Of a stretch of DNA of 64,000 nucleotides, positions 42,142 to 51,190 are shown one piece after another (position 1 is the stretch's first letter; each line of letters starts with the position of its first letter). The position numbers and the translations under genes were made by a program. Below the pieces are notes generated by a model that was given only the letters and a program-made list of their open reading frames with translations, made no database searches and was not told where the DNA came from. The DNA comes from Candidatus Onthovicinus excrementipullorum (GTDB lineage Bacteria; Bacillota; Clostridia; Oscillospirales; Acutalibacteraceae): positions 1-64,000 of the forward strand of contig DVHG01000008.1 of NCBI GenBank assembly GCA_018712345.1, written 5' to 3'.

Positions 42142-43238
42142 TGGAGAGCACCCCCGTTCATTTTCACCTGTTTGTACAGCGCATTTTTCACGGCGTCCGC
42201 CGCGTATTTATCATAGCCTCCCAGGACCTTTTCCACATAGACCAGATCCTCATCAATCTGAACGATCGCCCGTGCCGCGGCGCTGCGCACCCACCATTCC
42301 TCGTCCTGCGTCGCGTGCACCAACGCCTCAAGCGCGGTCGGAGTGCCAATCTTTTCCAGCCCGGACACCGCAGCCAGCCGCACGATCCAGTTCTTATCGT
42401 TCAGGGCAACGGCCATGGTGTGCTCGTACTGCGGGTCACCAAACTGGGCGAGTGCCTTCACGCAGGCGATCTTAAGGTTTCCGTCCCGGCTGTCCATGCC
42501 ATCCATATAAAGTCCGGCCAGCGCCTCCAGCCGGTCGCCGGTATAGGCCTTGACAGCGGTGGCGCGGATGTAGTCATTGCACGACTCATAAAGGCGCCGC
42601 ACCATCTGCACACGATCCCCGCTGTAGGCCTGAAGCAGCTCCAGGAGGACCCGGTGGGAATACAGGTGGTTAGACTCACACTTTTTCGCAAAGGTCACCA
42701 CAGACTCCTCGTCCCCCAGTTCGGACAGCGCCATGGCCGCATTGTACACCAGATCCGCATGTTTATCCTCAAGAAGGGGACGGATATCCCCAATCTTTTC
42801 CCGGGCCATAAAGTCCGCCAGCCTGCGCACAGCATAGCTCTTCTCATAGCGGTTTCCCTTTTCCAGCCGCTCGGCGTAAAACGGGATGGGATCAAGCCGA
42901 TCATACAATTGCCCCAGAGAGGCCTGCTTCTCCTCCGGAAGATCAGCGGATATGCGCATAAGCTGGATAAACTGGACGACTGTCTCATTCTTTTTGAACG
43001 CGTCCTCTCCGATATACTCGAACAGCGCATCCAGCTCGGCCTCCCGGGAGGCCGGTGTAGGAGAGTACAGAAAGGACTCCAGCATGGAATGAATGCGGGC
43101 ATTGATTTCCCCCATCTGGAGATCTGTCTCCTCGTTTTTTCGGGACAGGATATATAGCCACAAATACTCAAAGCACAGCGCCAGAATAAAAACCAGCACC
43201 AGAATGGCCGCCAGTATCTCATAGGAAAATTCCGCCAT
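42138..43238 (-). CDS. Membrane-anchored HEAT-repeat protein
   Basis: A 366-residue protein. N-terminal TM about 8-31, with the body predicted cytoplasmic because a basic stretch (SRKNEE) follows the helix. Residues about 120-360 are HEAT/PBS-lyase-type repeats: LVYNAAMALSELGDEESV, IACVKALAQFGDPQYE, IVRLAAVSGLEKIGTP and WVRSAAARAIVQIDED. It is probably a scaffold for the synthase complex, translationally coupled to the GT2 gene. GGGGGG lies before the ATG. Confidence 0.8.
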   Translation of the reverse strand: MAEFSYEILAAILVLVFILALCFEYLWLYILSRKNEETDLQMGEINARIHSMLESFLYSPTPASREAELDALFEYIGEDAFKKNETVVQFIQLMRISADLPEEKQASLGQLYDRLDPIPFYAERLEKGNRYEKSYAVRRLADFMAREKIGDIRPLLEDKHADLVYNAAMALSELGDEESVVTFAKKCESNHLYSHRVLLELLQAYSGDRVQMVRRLYESCNDYIRATAVKAYTGDRLEALAGLYMDGMDSRDGNLKIACVKALAQFGDPQYEHTMAVALNDKNWIVRLAAVSGLEKIGTPTALEALVHATQDEEWWVRSAAARAIVQIDEDLVYVEKVLGGYDKYAADAVKNALYKQVKMNGGALQ

Positions 43239-43279
43239 GCATCCGCCCCCCTTCTCTTTTAAAAATCATGTAGGAGCCC

Positions 43280-46200
43280 TCAATCGGTCCCCTGTGTAAA
43301 GTACCGGCGCAGGATTTCGCAGCTCTCCTTCTCCCGGATGTCATAGGTCACATCCTGCGCTGTCCACGGCGTCAGATCCAGCCGCTTGTATCCGGACGAC
43401 TGCTTCGATTCCGGGAAAATGTACACCGTATCCATGCTCTCCTTGCTGCCCACGAGAACGGAGAAAATCATGCCGTCGGTGGCCATCGTCTTCAGGGCGC
43501 CGTCTTCCGCCCCGTTGATAACCAGAGAGGCGGCCGGGTCGGCAAAGTTCAGCATCGCCCACGGAATCCGAAGGAACAGGGTAACGCCTGCCTGATAAAA
43601 GTGGGTGTTTGACTCGGTAAAGTTTCCATAATGGAGCGCCGACACCAGATCATAGCTCGCGGTATAGCTCTCCGCAGAGTCATACTGCCCTGCGTTGCGG
43701 TTATAGCTGTGGGCTACATACAGGGAGGCCGACGTCCGGCTGTCGAACTTAATGACATATTCCATACCGGACTGGCTGTTGGCGTAGTAGTTCCCGTCGT
43801 AATAATATTCGCCGTCGTTACGCTGATAGGTGTCCAGACCGATAATCATCTCGTTCAGATCGTAGTCAATATCGGAGCGCAGCAGGATCGTCAGATAGAT
43901 ATAAGTCTCATTATAAGACACCTGCATCTGCTGCATCACACTCGCCTCGCTGCTGTCCACCAGCTGCATAGCGACTTCGGACGGTGTGCGGGACTCCACC
44001 GCCACCACACCGGTAGTCTCTGCCCGGTCGGTGGGATTCTGCCACAGCCCGTTGTCGGACAGGGGCAGAGTGTATGTCTCTGCCTCCGGGGAGGCGGCGC
44101 TCCAGTTGTCGTTCAGGTCCGCGATGAGCATGCCCATGTAGCCCTGATCCTCCGCCGCGCGCAGCATCCGCACGATGCCGTTTCCCTGTTCCTGTTCGCT
44201 CAGGCCGTTGACTGAGCTCTCCTGCTCAAACATGTCGGAGTTGGTGGAGAGACCGGCCCGGTCGATCAGCACAGGTCCGCTGCACAGCGTCCGCACGGTA
44301 CCGATGTAACCGCCCCAGGCGAAGCTTCCCGTGTTATCGGAATAGGCGCCGGCAAAGGACTGCTCGTCGTTGAGCAGGGCCGCGTCGTCCGATCCCAGCG
44401 AGCAGGAGGTGAAGTACAGCTGTGCCGCGGCCTCCGAGGGCACCAGATTGGACAGGTTATAGGTCGTCCGCCCTTCTGCCACCCAGGGGGCACCTGTCAG
44501 ACGCTCCGCGCCCGAGCAGACACTGACCGGCTGCATACAGCCGTAGGTGCTCTGCATATAGTCCAGCGCATAGTCACACAGCTCCGCCGCCAGCGCCTCC
44601 ACACCGTTGGCCGAGGAACTGATATAGGTTCCGGTATAGGCCCTGGTTTGCCCGTCGCCGCTCAGGAGGGCATCCGCGGCCGCGTCATCCAGACGGGGAT
44701 CCACAATATAGGCGATGACATAGGACGCCACGTTATAGGCATAGGTGGCAGTCTCCCGCGTCCCGTTCCCCGCGATCTCCCCGCCGCCGTGCACGGCGGC
44801 AATTGCGGCGGCAATATTTGCCTTGACCGCATCCAGATTTTCAAGCGTCTGGGCCGGCTCAATGGAGGGCGGCGTCATAATCCCCTGAATCAGATAGATC
44901 GGTTTTTCCGCAGATTGATTATACTCCCCCAGCGCACGGTAAAATTCAGGCGGGAGCAGATCATACGTACGCACGCAGTTCCCACCCATATCACCAAGCG
45001 ACTGGAGCAGGGAGGAATAGTAGGATGCATCCCGTGAGTAGTGATACCGTTCGTCTCCCGGGGCCTCTCCGTTGATATTAAAGCCCTTCAGGTCGAAATC
45101 CTGCCAGGAGCCGTCCGCGAGCACCTGAAGCCCGCTTTCGGATACACGCGCATTCTGCTGCTCCTCATCCGACTGAGCGGTGATGGGGTTTTTCAGGATA
45201 TCTTTTAAGATGTGCTTCATCAGCGGCTCGTAAAAGTTCCAGTAAAAGTTGGTGATATCGCCGTCCCTGTCGAAAGAGAGGAGGCGAAAAAACACATCGG
45301 CGAACATAAAGTTTGAAATCTGCCGCTTGGTGGTATAGTCGTTAAAGTCTCCGGCGAAATAATATGCAGGGGCCTCCCCCTCCTGCTGCTGGCGCGTTAC
45401 GGCAGCAAAGGTGGTCGTATCGGAGACGGCAGCCAGTTCCTCCGCACCCGTGGCGTTGACATTAAAGGAATAGGTGGCAATCACCTCTGTGCTGCTGTCC
45501 GCCTCTATGAGCTCAAACCAGTTATAGTAGTTGAGCGAATGGCGGCCAAACTCCCCCCGATATTCATCTGTAACGGAGATTTTCAGCAGGTTCTTGCTCT
45601 CAAAGTCCGTCTTTTCCTCCAGGACGAGGATATCACCGTCCCGCGAGACCAGGAGGATTCCGGGGCCGGAGCAATTCCACTCCTGCCCATATTTGGCCCG
45701 CCACATGTCGGGCGCCCAGTAGGGAACATCGGTCAGATCCTGTAAGTCATAAATGTACCGCCCAACCCATCCGGTGGTGGAGATCCCGAAGAGCGATTCC
45801 AGCTCCGCGCGCACCTCGTCACTCGTGGCGGTAGTGAGGATATCTTGCTCCCCGATGACGACCGATCCGGAAGAGTGGCACAGGGAGATTTCATTCATCT
45901 CCTCGCCTGTGATGCCGTGATCGTCATAGATCTCCACACCATATGTATCGGACAAATACAGCAGGTCAGGGATCTTCTCCAAATCGGTCAGGGAGTCACT
46001 CCCTGTGATCCGATCGTTCTCATCAAGCTTGGGGCCGAAGTAATCGGTGGTGTGGTCATAGTAGCTGCCGGTGTCCGGATTGACAATCTTCAGGTAATCC
46101 ATCAGCCAGTACAGCCCAAGATGCTTTCTGTAATTGTTGGATACGTCGCCCTGATAGGACCAGCTGTCGGCCGCCGTGGCCGGCACTGTCTTGTCCACCA

Positions 46201-46327
46201 CGGCCACGGAGAGCTCCCGCCTGGGCATAAGAAGCCAGACGATAAACGAGCATGCCACTAAAGCCACGATGCACAGCGGAATCAGGAAATAGGGCTTGAG
46301 CAGATATTTTGCTTTAAACTTTTTCAT
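43280..46327 (-). CDS. Large membrane-anchored pseudo-hydrolase of the exopolysaccharide operon
   Basis: A 1015-residue protein. TM about 14-34. An N-terminal extracytoplasmic domain (about 40-390) has no sure family; GLYWLMDYLKIVNP, then DYFGPKLDE and LLYLSDTYGVEIYDD hint at a Rossmann/amidotransferase-like fold. The central region (about 400-740) is collinear with the two TIM-barrel paralogues (GNCVRTYDLLPPEFYRALGEY) but both key Glu positions are lost: AYIVDPRLDD replaces G(L/I)E and LIDRAGLST replaces AEFG. The C-terminal CBM9-like domain (about 770-990) is kept. It overlaps the HD-GYP gene. A structural or polymer-guiding role is inferred. Confidence 0.7.
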   Translation of the reverse strand: MKKFKAKYLLKPYFLIPLCIVALVACSFIVWLLMPRRELSVAVVDKTVPATAADSWSYQGDVSNNYRKHLGLYWLMDYLKIVNPDTGSYYDHTTDYFGPKLDENDRITGSDSLTDLEKIPDLLYLSDTYGVEIYDDHGITGEEMNEISLCHSSGSVVIGEQDILTTATSDEVRAELESLFGISTTGWVGRYIYDLQDLTDVPYWAPDMWRAKYGQEWNCSGPGILLVSRDGDILVLEEKTDFESKNLLKISVTDEYRGEFGRHSLNYYNWFELIEADSSTEVIATYSFNVNATGAEELAAVSDTTTFAAVTRQQQEGEAPAYYFAGDFNDYTTKRQISNFMFADVFFRLLSFDRDGDITNFYWNFYEPLMKHILKDILKNPITAQSDEEQQNARVSESGLQVLADGSWQDFDLKGFNINGEAPGDERYHYSRDASYYSSLLQSLGDMGGNCVRTYDLLPPEFYRALGEYNQSAEKPIYLIQGIMTPPSIEPAQTLENLDAVKANIAAAIAAVHGGGEIAGNGTRETATYAYNVASYVIAYIVDPRLDDAAADALLSGDGQTRAYTGTYISSSANGVEALAAELCDYALDYMQSTYGCMQPVSVCSGAERLTGAPWVAEGRTTYNLSNLVPSEAAAQLYFTSCSLGSDDAALLNDEQSFAGAYSDNTGSFAWGGYIGTVRTLCSGPVLIDRAGLSTNSDMFEQESSVNGLSEQEQGNGIVRMLRAAEDQGYMGMLIADLNDNWSAASPEAETYTLPLSDNGLWQNPTDRAETTGVVAVESRTPSEVAMQLVDSSEASVMQQMQVSYNETYIYLTILLRSDIDYDLNEMIIGLDTYQRNDGEYYYDGNYYANSQSGMEYVIKFDSRTSASLYVAHSYNRNAGQYDSAESYTASYDLVSALHYGNFTESNTHFYQAGVTLFLRIPWAMLNFADPAASLVINGAEDGALKTMATDGMIFSVLVGSKESMDTVYIFPESKQSSGYKRLDLTPWTAQDVTYDIREKESCEILRRYFTQGTD

Positions 46328-48582
46328 GACGCCTCTTCCTCTGACAGTATACGCTCCCGCAGGGCCAGCAGTGCATCCGCGCAGCCCAGGAACGCATCGG
46401 CTACGGCCGGATCAAACAATATGTTTTTCTGCTCCGCAATATATCGCTTGACTTCCTCTGCGGGCCACGCCTCCTTATAGCTGCGCTTGGACAGCAGTGC
46501 ATCCACCGCGTCAACCACCCTGACCAAACGGGCCGCCGGGTCAATCTGGCTGCCCCGAAGGCCTATATAGCCCGAACCATCAAAATTCTCATGGTGCTCA
46601 AGTGCGATAATGGCGGCCGTTTCAAAGAATTCCCCATTCTGGAGGGAGAGAATATTGTACCCGACCTGCGTGTGCTGCTTCATCTGTTCAAGCTCCGAAG
46701 GATCAAGCGAGCCCTCCTTTTCCAGGATGCTCTCCGGAACGGAGATCTTTCCGATGTCGTGGGTCATGGCCGCCAGTGAGATCAGCCTGGCGCGCTCCTC
46801 CTCCACCCCCATCTCCATACACAGCTCATAGGAGAGGGCGGAGACAATAACCAAGTGACTTCTGGTTGCCCTGCTCTTCTGCTCGACCACCGTCGCCAGA
46901 TTGATGAAAAGCTCCTCCTGAATATCGCTCACATCATGTTTCAGGCTGAAATTCTGGTATACGGTGGATAGGTTCAGGAATGCAGCCTTCATAACATTTT
47001 CTACCTCGGCCGTGATGCCATACAGGATGTTTTCCAAATGAATGACCGCGCTGTGGCCGTCCTGCTGGAACAGCATATCTGCTGATGTCCGGCCGATGAG
47101 GATCTTCTGCTCCTGCCGGTCAAGATGATCGTAGATCAGCTGATAATCGCAGTTCTCCACCTGCCCGTCGTTGAAGATCTCCACAAATTCATTCCCGGTC
47201 CGCACGCCCACACTTGCGTGCACGTCGACCGATTCGCCGCCAAGCTCCGCATTTTTCTCAACAACGCCGGAAAGGCTGCGGGCAATTTCAATCAGGAAGG
47301 ATCTCTCATCCTTCTGCTGGAAGGCGTCCGAGATCAGATTGGTGACATCCCCAAGCCACGCGCTATCCGCATGCATCTGCTGCACACGCTCCTGCTTTTT
47401 TACGTCCAGATAGACGACCTGCCGGCAATAGATCACAAACATGGCCGTACACATCAGGGCAATACTCCCGGCGAAGAGATATCCCGACATCAGCCCCAGC
47501 CCAAGGAACAGGCCGCACGTATTATAGAGACCGACAAGGGCGGCATAAATCAGCAACCCACGCATTGCCCCCATATGCGGGGCCTCCTCCGTGGCTGAAT
47601 CAGCAAAGACGGCATTGGCCCGGATGGCGATGAACAGCTGTGCCCCTGTCATTACCACCGCAGCCACCCGCACGGCCCAGGCCGTCTGAAAAAGCGGGAC
47701 AAGCGCGCAGACGATGGCGACCGGGATCCAGATCGCCGCATTGCGCAGTGCCTTGTTATGGCATGCCAGAATGGTGGTATAGGCGAGCATCATCAGCAGC
47801 AGCTCGGTCAACAGCTGTACGGCGAACCAGTACGGAGATGACAGCAGCGCCGTAGTCTGGGTATAGGTGTACAGCATGGCCGCCGCACCGCCGCAAAAAA
47901 CTGTGGCAGACAGCAGCAGCAGGCGCCGGATGTGTCCGCTTTTTCCGGCCAGGCACAATCCCAGTACAAAGAGTCCTGCACCCAGCAGGAGCAGCGATGA
48001 TGACAGGCCAAATCCGATATATCGGGTAAAGCTCTCCGAAGCGGAAATTTCCACCGGCTCCACATACGCCTCCAGTGAGAAGGCGAGCGGTGCATACAGA
48101 TAAATATCCAGCGTCCGGGACTCGCCCGCCGCCACCGTTACGCTCTGGTAACTGCTGCCCGTAAAGTTCTCTTCCCCGTAACCGTTATTGAGCACCCGCT
48201 CACCATCAATCTCCACACGTAGGGGATTATGGGCCGTCCTGAACACCAGACGAACCCCCTCCTGAGAGGCCGGCAGGGTGTACTGCAGACGCATATAGGG
48301 GGATCCGAATGTTCTGGCCACCCGGTTTTCCCCGGTGGCCTGCTGATAGGCGGAAAGATCCCCCTCGATCGCCCCGGCCTCGGAGGCGCAGACAAACCGC
48401 CAGTCCGTGATCTCGTTTTCCCGGGCGGGCAGGATCGTCTGAACCATAAAGTGGACTAAAAAAGTCACTAAAAAGAGTGCCACTGCGACAATGATGGCCG
48501 TTCGCGTCCTTCCGGGCATATTACGCATCCTGCGTTCAAAAGATTTGCGGCGTGCGCCGGGAACGTCATGTTTACGCGGCAT
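46324..48582 (-). CDS. 7TM receptor with HD-GYP domain
   Basis: About 752 residues; the ATG at 48582 has AGGAG 8 nt upstream. TM about 28-50, an extracytoplasmic beta-sandwich (7TMR-DISM-type, about 55-180), seven TM helices (about 185-400), a cytoplasmic alpha/beta region resembling the DUF3369/GAF class (about 410-560), then HD-GYP (about 570-740). The HD pair MTHDIGKISVP and HHENFDGSGY are intact, but GYP reads GYI and the loop is one residue short. It could be an active c-di-GMP phosphodiesterase or an effector. It lies inside the riboswitch operon, so the transcript it belongs to is controlled by the molecule it may degrade. Confidence 0.85.
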   Translation of the reverse strand: MPRKHDVPGARRKSFERRMRNMPGRTRTAIIVAVALFLVTFLVHFMVQTILPARENEITDWRFVCASEAGAIEGDLSAYQQATGENRVARTFGSPYMRLQYTLPASQEGVRLVFRTAHNPLRVEIDGERVLNNGYGEENFTGSSYQSVTVAAGESRTLDIYLYAPLAFSLEAYVEPVEISASESFTRYIGFGLSSSLLLLGAGLFVLGLCLAGKSGHIRRLLLLSATVFCGGAAAMLYTYTQTTALLSSPYWFAVQLLTELLLMMLAYTTILACHNKALRNAAIWIPVAIVCALVPLFQTAWAVRVAAVVMTGAQLFIAIRANAVFADSATEEAPHMGAMRGLLIYAALVGLYNTCGLFLGLGLMSGYLFAGSIALMCTAMFVIYCRQVVYLDVKKQERVQQMHADSAWLGDVTNLISDAFQQKDERSFLIEIARSLSGVVEKNAELGGESVDVHASVGVRTGNEFVEIFNDGQVENCDYQLIYDHLDRQEQKILIGRTSADMLFQQDGHSAVIHLENILYGITAEVENVMKAAFLNLSTVYQNFSLKHDVSDIQEELFINLATVVEQKSRATRSHLVIVSALSYELCMEMGVEEERARLISLAAMTHDIGKISVPESILEKEGSLDPSELEQMKQHTQVGYNILSLQNGEFFETAAIIALEHHENFDGSGYIGLRGSQIDPAARLVRVVDAVDALLSKRSYKEAWPAEEVKRYIAEQKNILFDPAVADAFLGCADALLALRERILSEEEAS

Positions 48583-48646
48583 AAGCATCTCTCCTGTTAA
48601 CTCGTAATCTCGGATTGAATGGCGTATTTTGATCCCGCCGACGGCA

Positions 48647-49357
48647 TCACGTCATGGAAGCCAGATAATAGACACCGTCCGCCTGACGCACGGTAATCAC
48701 CGATGTACCCGCTGCCTGTGTCTTTCCGGCGTCCTCATAATAGCGGACCTCCAGCGTATAGGCGCCGCCACCCGCATCACGGAACGTGGCCGCCGCGTAC
48801 ACCTCAGCACTGTAATCGGGCTGCCACATCTCAAAATATCCCGCGCCGGGCACGTACAGATCGCTCTCCTCCACATTCTGCGGGCAGGATCCAAACAGCC
48901 GGGCCACCTGCGCACGGATCTCCCCCGCGGTCGCCTGGCGGTAGGTCATGGCCGCCGGCGCATAGTCCACCAGACAGCCGTTTCCTGCGTACAGGTAGCA
49001 GAAGGCGTACTGGACCACGGCGCTCACCGGCAGCTCCTCCGCGGAGGAAAAAGAGGTTATCGCCATAAAATTCTTCAGTTCATATCCCTGCTTAATATAG
49101 CGGAAGGGATCCAGCGCTTCCGGTACATTCGCCTGGAGAGTGACAGAGATACCGCCCTCCTCCCGGACGGACTGCGCCGCGCCGCCGTCCTCCTGAACCG
49201 CATTGATCAAGGAGTCGCTCCCCTCCATCTGGGAACCGTCCACGGTCTGGTAACCGCGCCCCTGTGTAAAATAGACAGCCAGGCCGATACACACGGCCAC
49301 GGCCAGCACACAGGCCACTGCGACCCCGATATTCTTTTTACTGACAGTATTACGCAT
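48647..49357 (-). CDS. Membrane-anchored protein of unknown function, first gene of the c-di-GMP operon
   Basis: A 236-residue protein starting MRNTVSKKNIG; GGAGGGG lies 7 nt upstream. TM about 11-31, then an extracytoplasmic domain with no recognised family. It contains two or three Cys residues (FCYLYAGNGCLVDY, GSCPQN) and a beta-rich C-terminus (YTLEVRYYEDAGKT, GVYYLASMT). Nothing identifies a catalytic site. It immediately follows the GEMM-I riboswitch and is 64 nt ahead of the HD-GYP gene. Confidence 0.75.
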   Translation of the reverse strand: MRNTVSKKNIGVAVACVLAVAVCIGLAVYFTQGRGYQTVDGSQMEGSDSLINAVQEDGGAAQSVREEGGISVTLQANVPEALDPFRYIKQGYELKNFMAITSFSSAEELPVSAVVQYAFCYLYAGNGCLVDYAPAAMTYRQATAGEIRAQVARLFGSCPQNVEESDLYVPGAGYFEMWQPDYSAEVYAAATFRDAGGGAYTLEVRYYEDAGKTQAAGTSVITVRQADGVYYLASMT

Positions 49358-49409
49358 TTGGGCCCCTCCCACTGGCCGCGCCTCTGAAAAGGCCGCCGTT
49401 TTTCAGCAA

Positions 49410-49451
49410 CAAAAAAGCTGCAAACTGTTCAGGAGTTTCTCCCGAGCAGCT
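49410..49451 (-). terminator. Riboswitch-controlled intrinsic terminator
   Basis: On the minus strand AGCTGC pairs with GCAGCT, with an inner CGGGAG / CTCCTG pairing, followed by TTTTTTG. It begins at the 3' edge of the aptamer, so ligand binding can compete with or favour it. Confidence 0.75.
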
Positions 49452-49528
49452 GCAGCCAGACGAGCGTAGTGTAACCACCTTAGCCTCTCGACTTTGCGTC
49501 CTTGATTTTCATCAAGTTTGCCAAATTC
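49447..49528 (-). ncRNA. Cyclic-di-GMP-I (GEMM-I) riboswitch, copy 2
   Basis: On the minus strand TTTGGCAAAC, P2 CTTGAT-GAAA-ATCAAG, GGACGCAAAG, GAGGCTAAGG and a P3 arm reaching CTGGCTGC match the GEMM-I aptamer. It lies between a consensus promoter and an intrinsic terminator in the leader of the exopolysaccharide operon. Confidence 0.92.
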
Positions 49529-49568
49529 GATTCAGATATTTCATTTATCCCTTTAATAAGGTAAAAAT

Positions 49569-49597
49569 AGTATAAACAATCCAAAACCCTTTGTCAA
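49569..49597 (-). promoter_or_regulatory. Promoter of the c-di-GMP-controlled exopolysaccharide operon
   Basis: On the minus strand TTGACA, 17 nt, TATACT, about 40 nt upstream of the aptamer. It lies 31 nt beyond the stop codon of the diguanylate cyclase gene. Confidence 0.85.
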
Positions 49598-49627
49598 GCA
49601 GTCCGACACAAATTAATGCAGGAAAAA

Positions 49628-51151
49628 TCAGGTATGGGCGGACGTAAGACTTCGACCCAACTGAAATACCTGATTCCCTCCGCGCTTTTTCGCCTCATAC
49701 AGAGCTCTGTCCGCCGTCTCATACAGCTGGGCATACGATCCCCCCGCAGGGGACAGTGCAATGCCGATACTGCATCCGGCGCCCACGCCAGCCCCGCGGT
49801 ATTGCAGTGCGGGCACGCGGCTGACGACGGCTTCTGCATACCGGCGCACATCTGTCCCGTCGCCAACAACGAACAGTACGACGAACTCATCTCCGCCGAC
49901 CCGGCCCACGCGTGCGCCCGTGGGCGCAGCATCCCACAGCAGATCCGCCACTAATTTGAGGATCTGATCGCCAGCGGGATGGCCGTAAGTATCGTTGATA
50001 TGTTTAAAGTCGTCCATGTCCAGAATGAACATGGCCAGCCGCTCGCCGCTCCCCAGTTCCTGAAGCTTTCGCTCTCCATAGGTCTCGATGGCCGCCTTGT
50101 TGAATGTACCGGTAAAAGTATCCATCTTGACCTCGCGTTCGAGCCGGAAGAGGCGCGCTTTTTTATCCATGATATCTGTCAGCATCCCAATGGCAAAAGC
50201 GGGCTCCCCGTTTTGATCGGCCTGTGCGATCACCGTCACCTCAAACCAGCGTCTTCCCCCGGACTTCAGTGGAAGGCAGAGCTCAAGCTTTTGGTGTTCG
50301 ACTCCGGATCGGACATTTTCCAGGCAGTCGAGGATTTCCCGGCGCTGCTCATCAGTCAGCTCCGTAAGCGTCCCAATGAACGCTTCAAACTCCTGAATCA
50401 GGCCGGGAAAACCAAACATCTCCTCCCAGCCCTTGGACATCCGCATCCAGCGGTTGCGAATATCCCACTCAAAGGTGACGAACTGCTCATTCTCGCGGAT
50501 GAGCTCATACTGTTCCAGACTCAGCTGGAACTGGTGCCTGCTCTCCTCAAGCTCCTGATTCATGTGCTGGATCTCACGCTTCTGCCGCAGCTCCGTGCAC
50601 AGATGGCGGTACCGCACGACATATACGGCCGCACACAGTATTGCAGTAATGGTGAAATTGATCACCTCGCCCGAGGAGCCCACACGCCACAGAGACAGCA
50701 CAAACAGCAGATAATTCCCCCACAGGTTGCACATGGCGTACACCGGCCGCATGGTGACCAGAGAGGAAAATGCCACCAGGGACGTGACAACCGTGATATT
50801 TCCGACCGCACTGGAACGATAGATATCATATATATTGAACACAGTCTGCCACAGAACCACTACGCTGGCCGCCGTCATGTGCAGGTAGTACCGCTGCCGC
50901 GTACTGAGCTTTGCCAGCAGATCCGTCAGCAAAAACACGGCACACGATACGGCCAAAAAGACATAAAAGCCAAAGTACAGGCGATTGTTCAGTGTACTCA
51001 GTCCGGAATTGGAAAAAAACAGCACCCGTACAATATTAAAAAGCTCTACGAGGATAGAGCCGCCGCAGACCACCCGCAGCAGCATACGGTTCAGCCGAAC
51101 AGCCTCTTGCATGAAATCCACGCGTATATTCTCAGAAAATGAAATCCGCAT
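49628..51151 (-). CDS. Membrane GGDEF diguanylate cyclase with PAS domain
   Basis: A 507-residue protein. Six or so TM helices (about 25-180), a coiled-coil linker, a PAS domain (about 215-330) and a C-terminal GGDEF domain with FILDMDDFKHINDTYGHPAGD and an intact GGDEF at 419-423. The inhibitory RxxD site five residues before GGDEF is absent, suggesting no product inhibition by that route. It makes c-di-GMP from two GTP. It follows the HPt gene by 39 nt and lies directly upstream of the riboswitch promoter. Confidence 0.93.
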   Translation of the reverse strand: MRISFSENIRVDFMQEAVRLNRMLLRVVCGGSILVELFNIVRVLFFSNSGLSTLNNRLYFGFYVFLAVSCAVFLLTDLLAKLSTRQRYYLHMTAASVVVLWQTVFNIYDIYRSSAVGNITVVTSLVAFSSLVTMRPVYAMCNLWGNYLLFVLSLWRVGSSGEVINFTITAILCAAVYVVRYRHLCTELRQKREIQHMNQELEESRHQFQLSLEQYELIRENEQFVTFEWDIRNRWMRMSKGWEEMFGFPGLIQEFEAFIGTLTELTDEQRREILDCLENVRSGVEHQKLELCLPLKSGGRRWFEVTVIAQADQNGEPAFAIGMLTDIMDKKARLFRLEREVKMDTFTGTFNKAAIETYGERKLQELGSGERLAMFILDMDDFKHINDTYGHPAGDQILKLVADLLWDAAPTGARVGRVGGDEFVVLFVVGDGTDVRRYAEAVVSRVPALQYRGAGVGAGCSIGIALSPAGGSYAQLYETADRALYEAKKRGGNQVFQLGRSLTSAHT

Positions 51152-51190
51152 AATTGCTGTCCCCTTTCCCGAAAAATAGTGGTGTACAAA

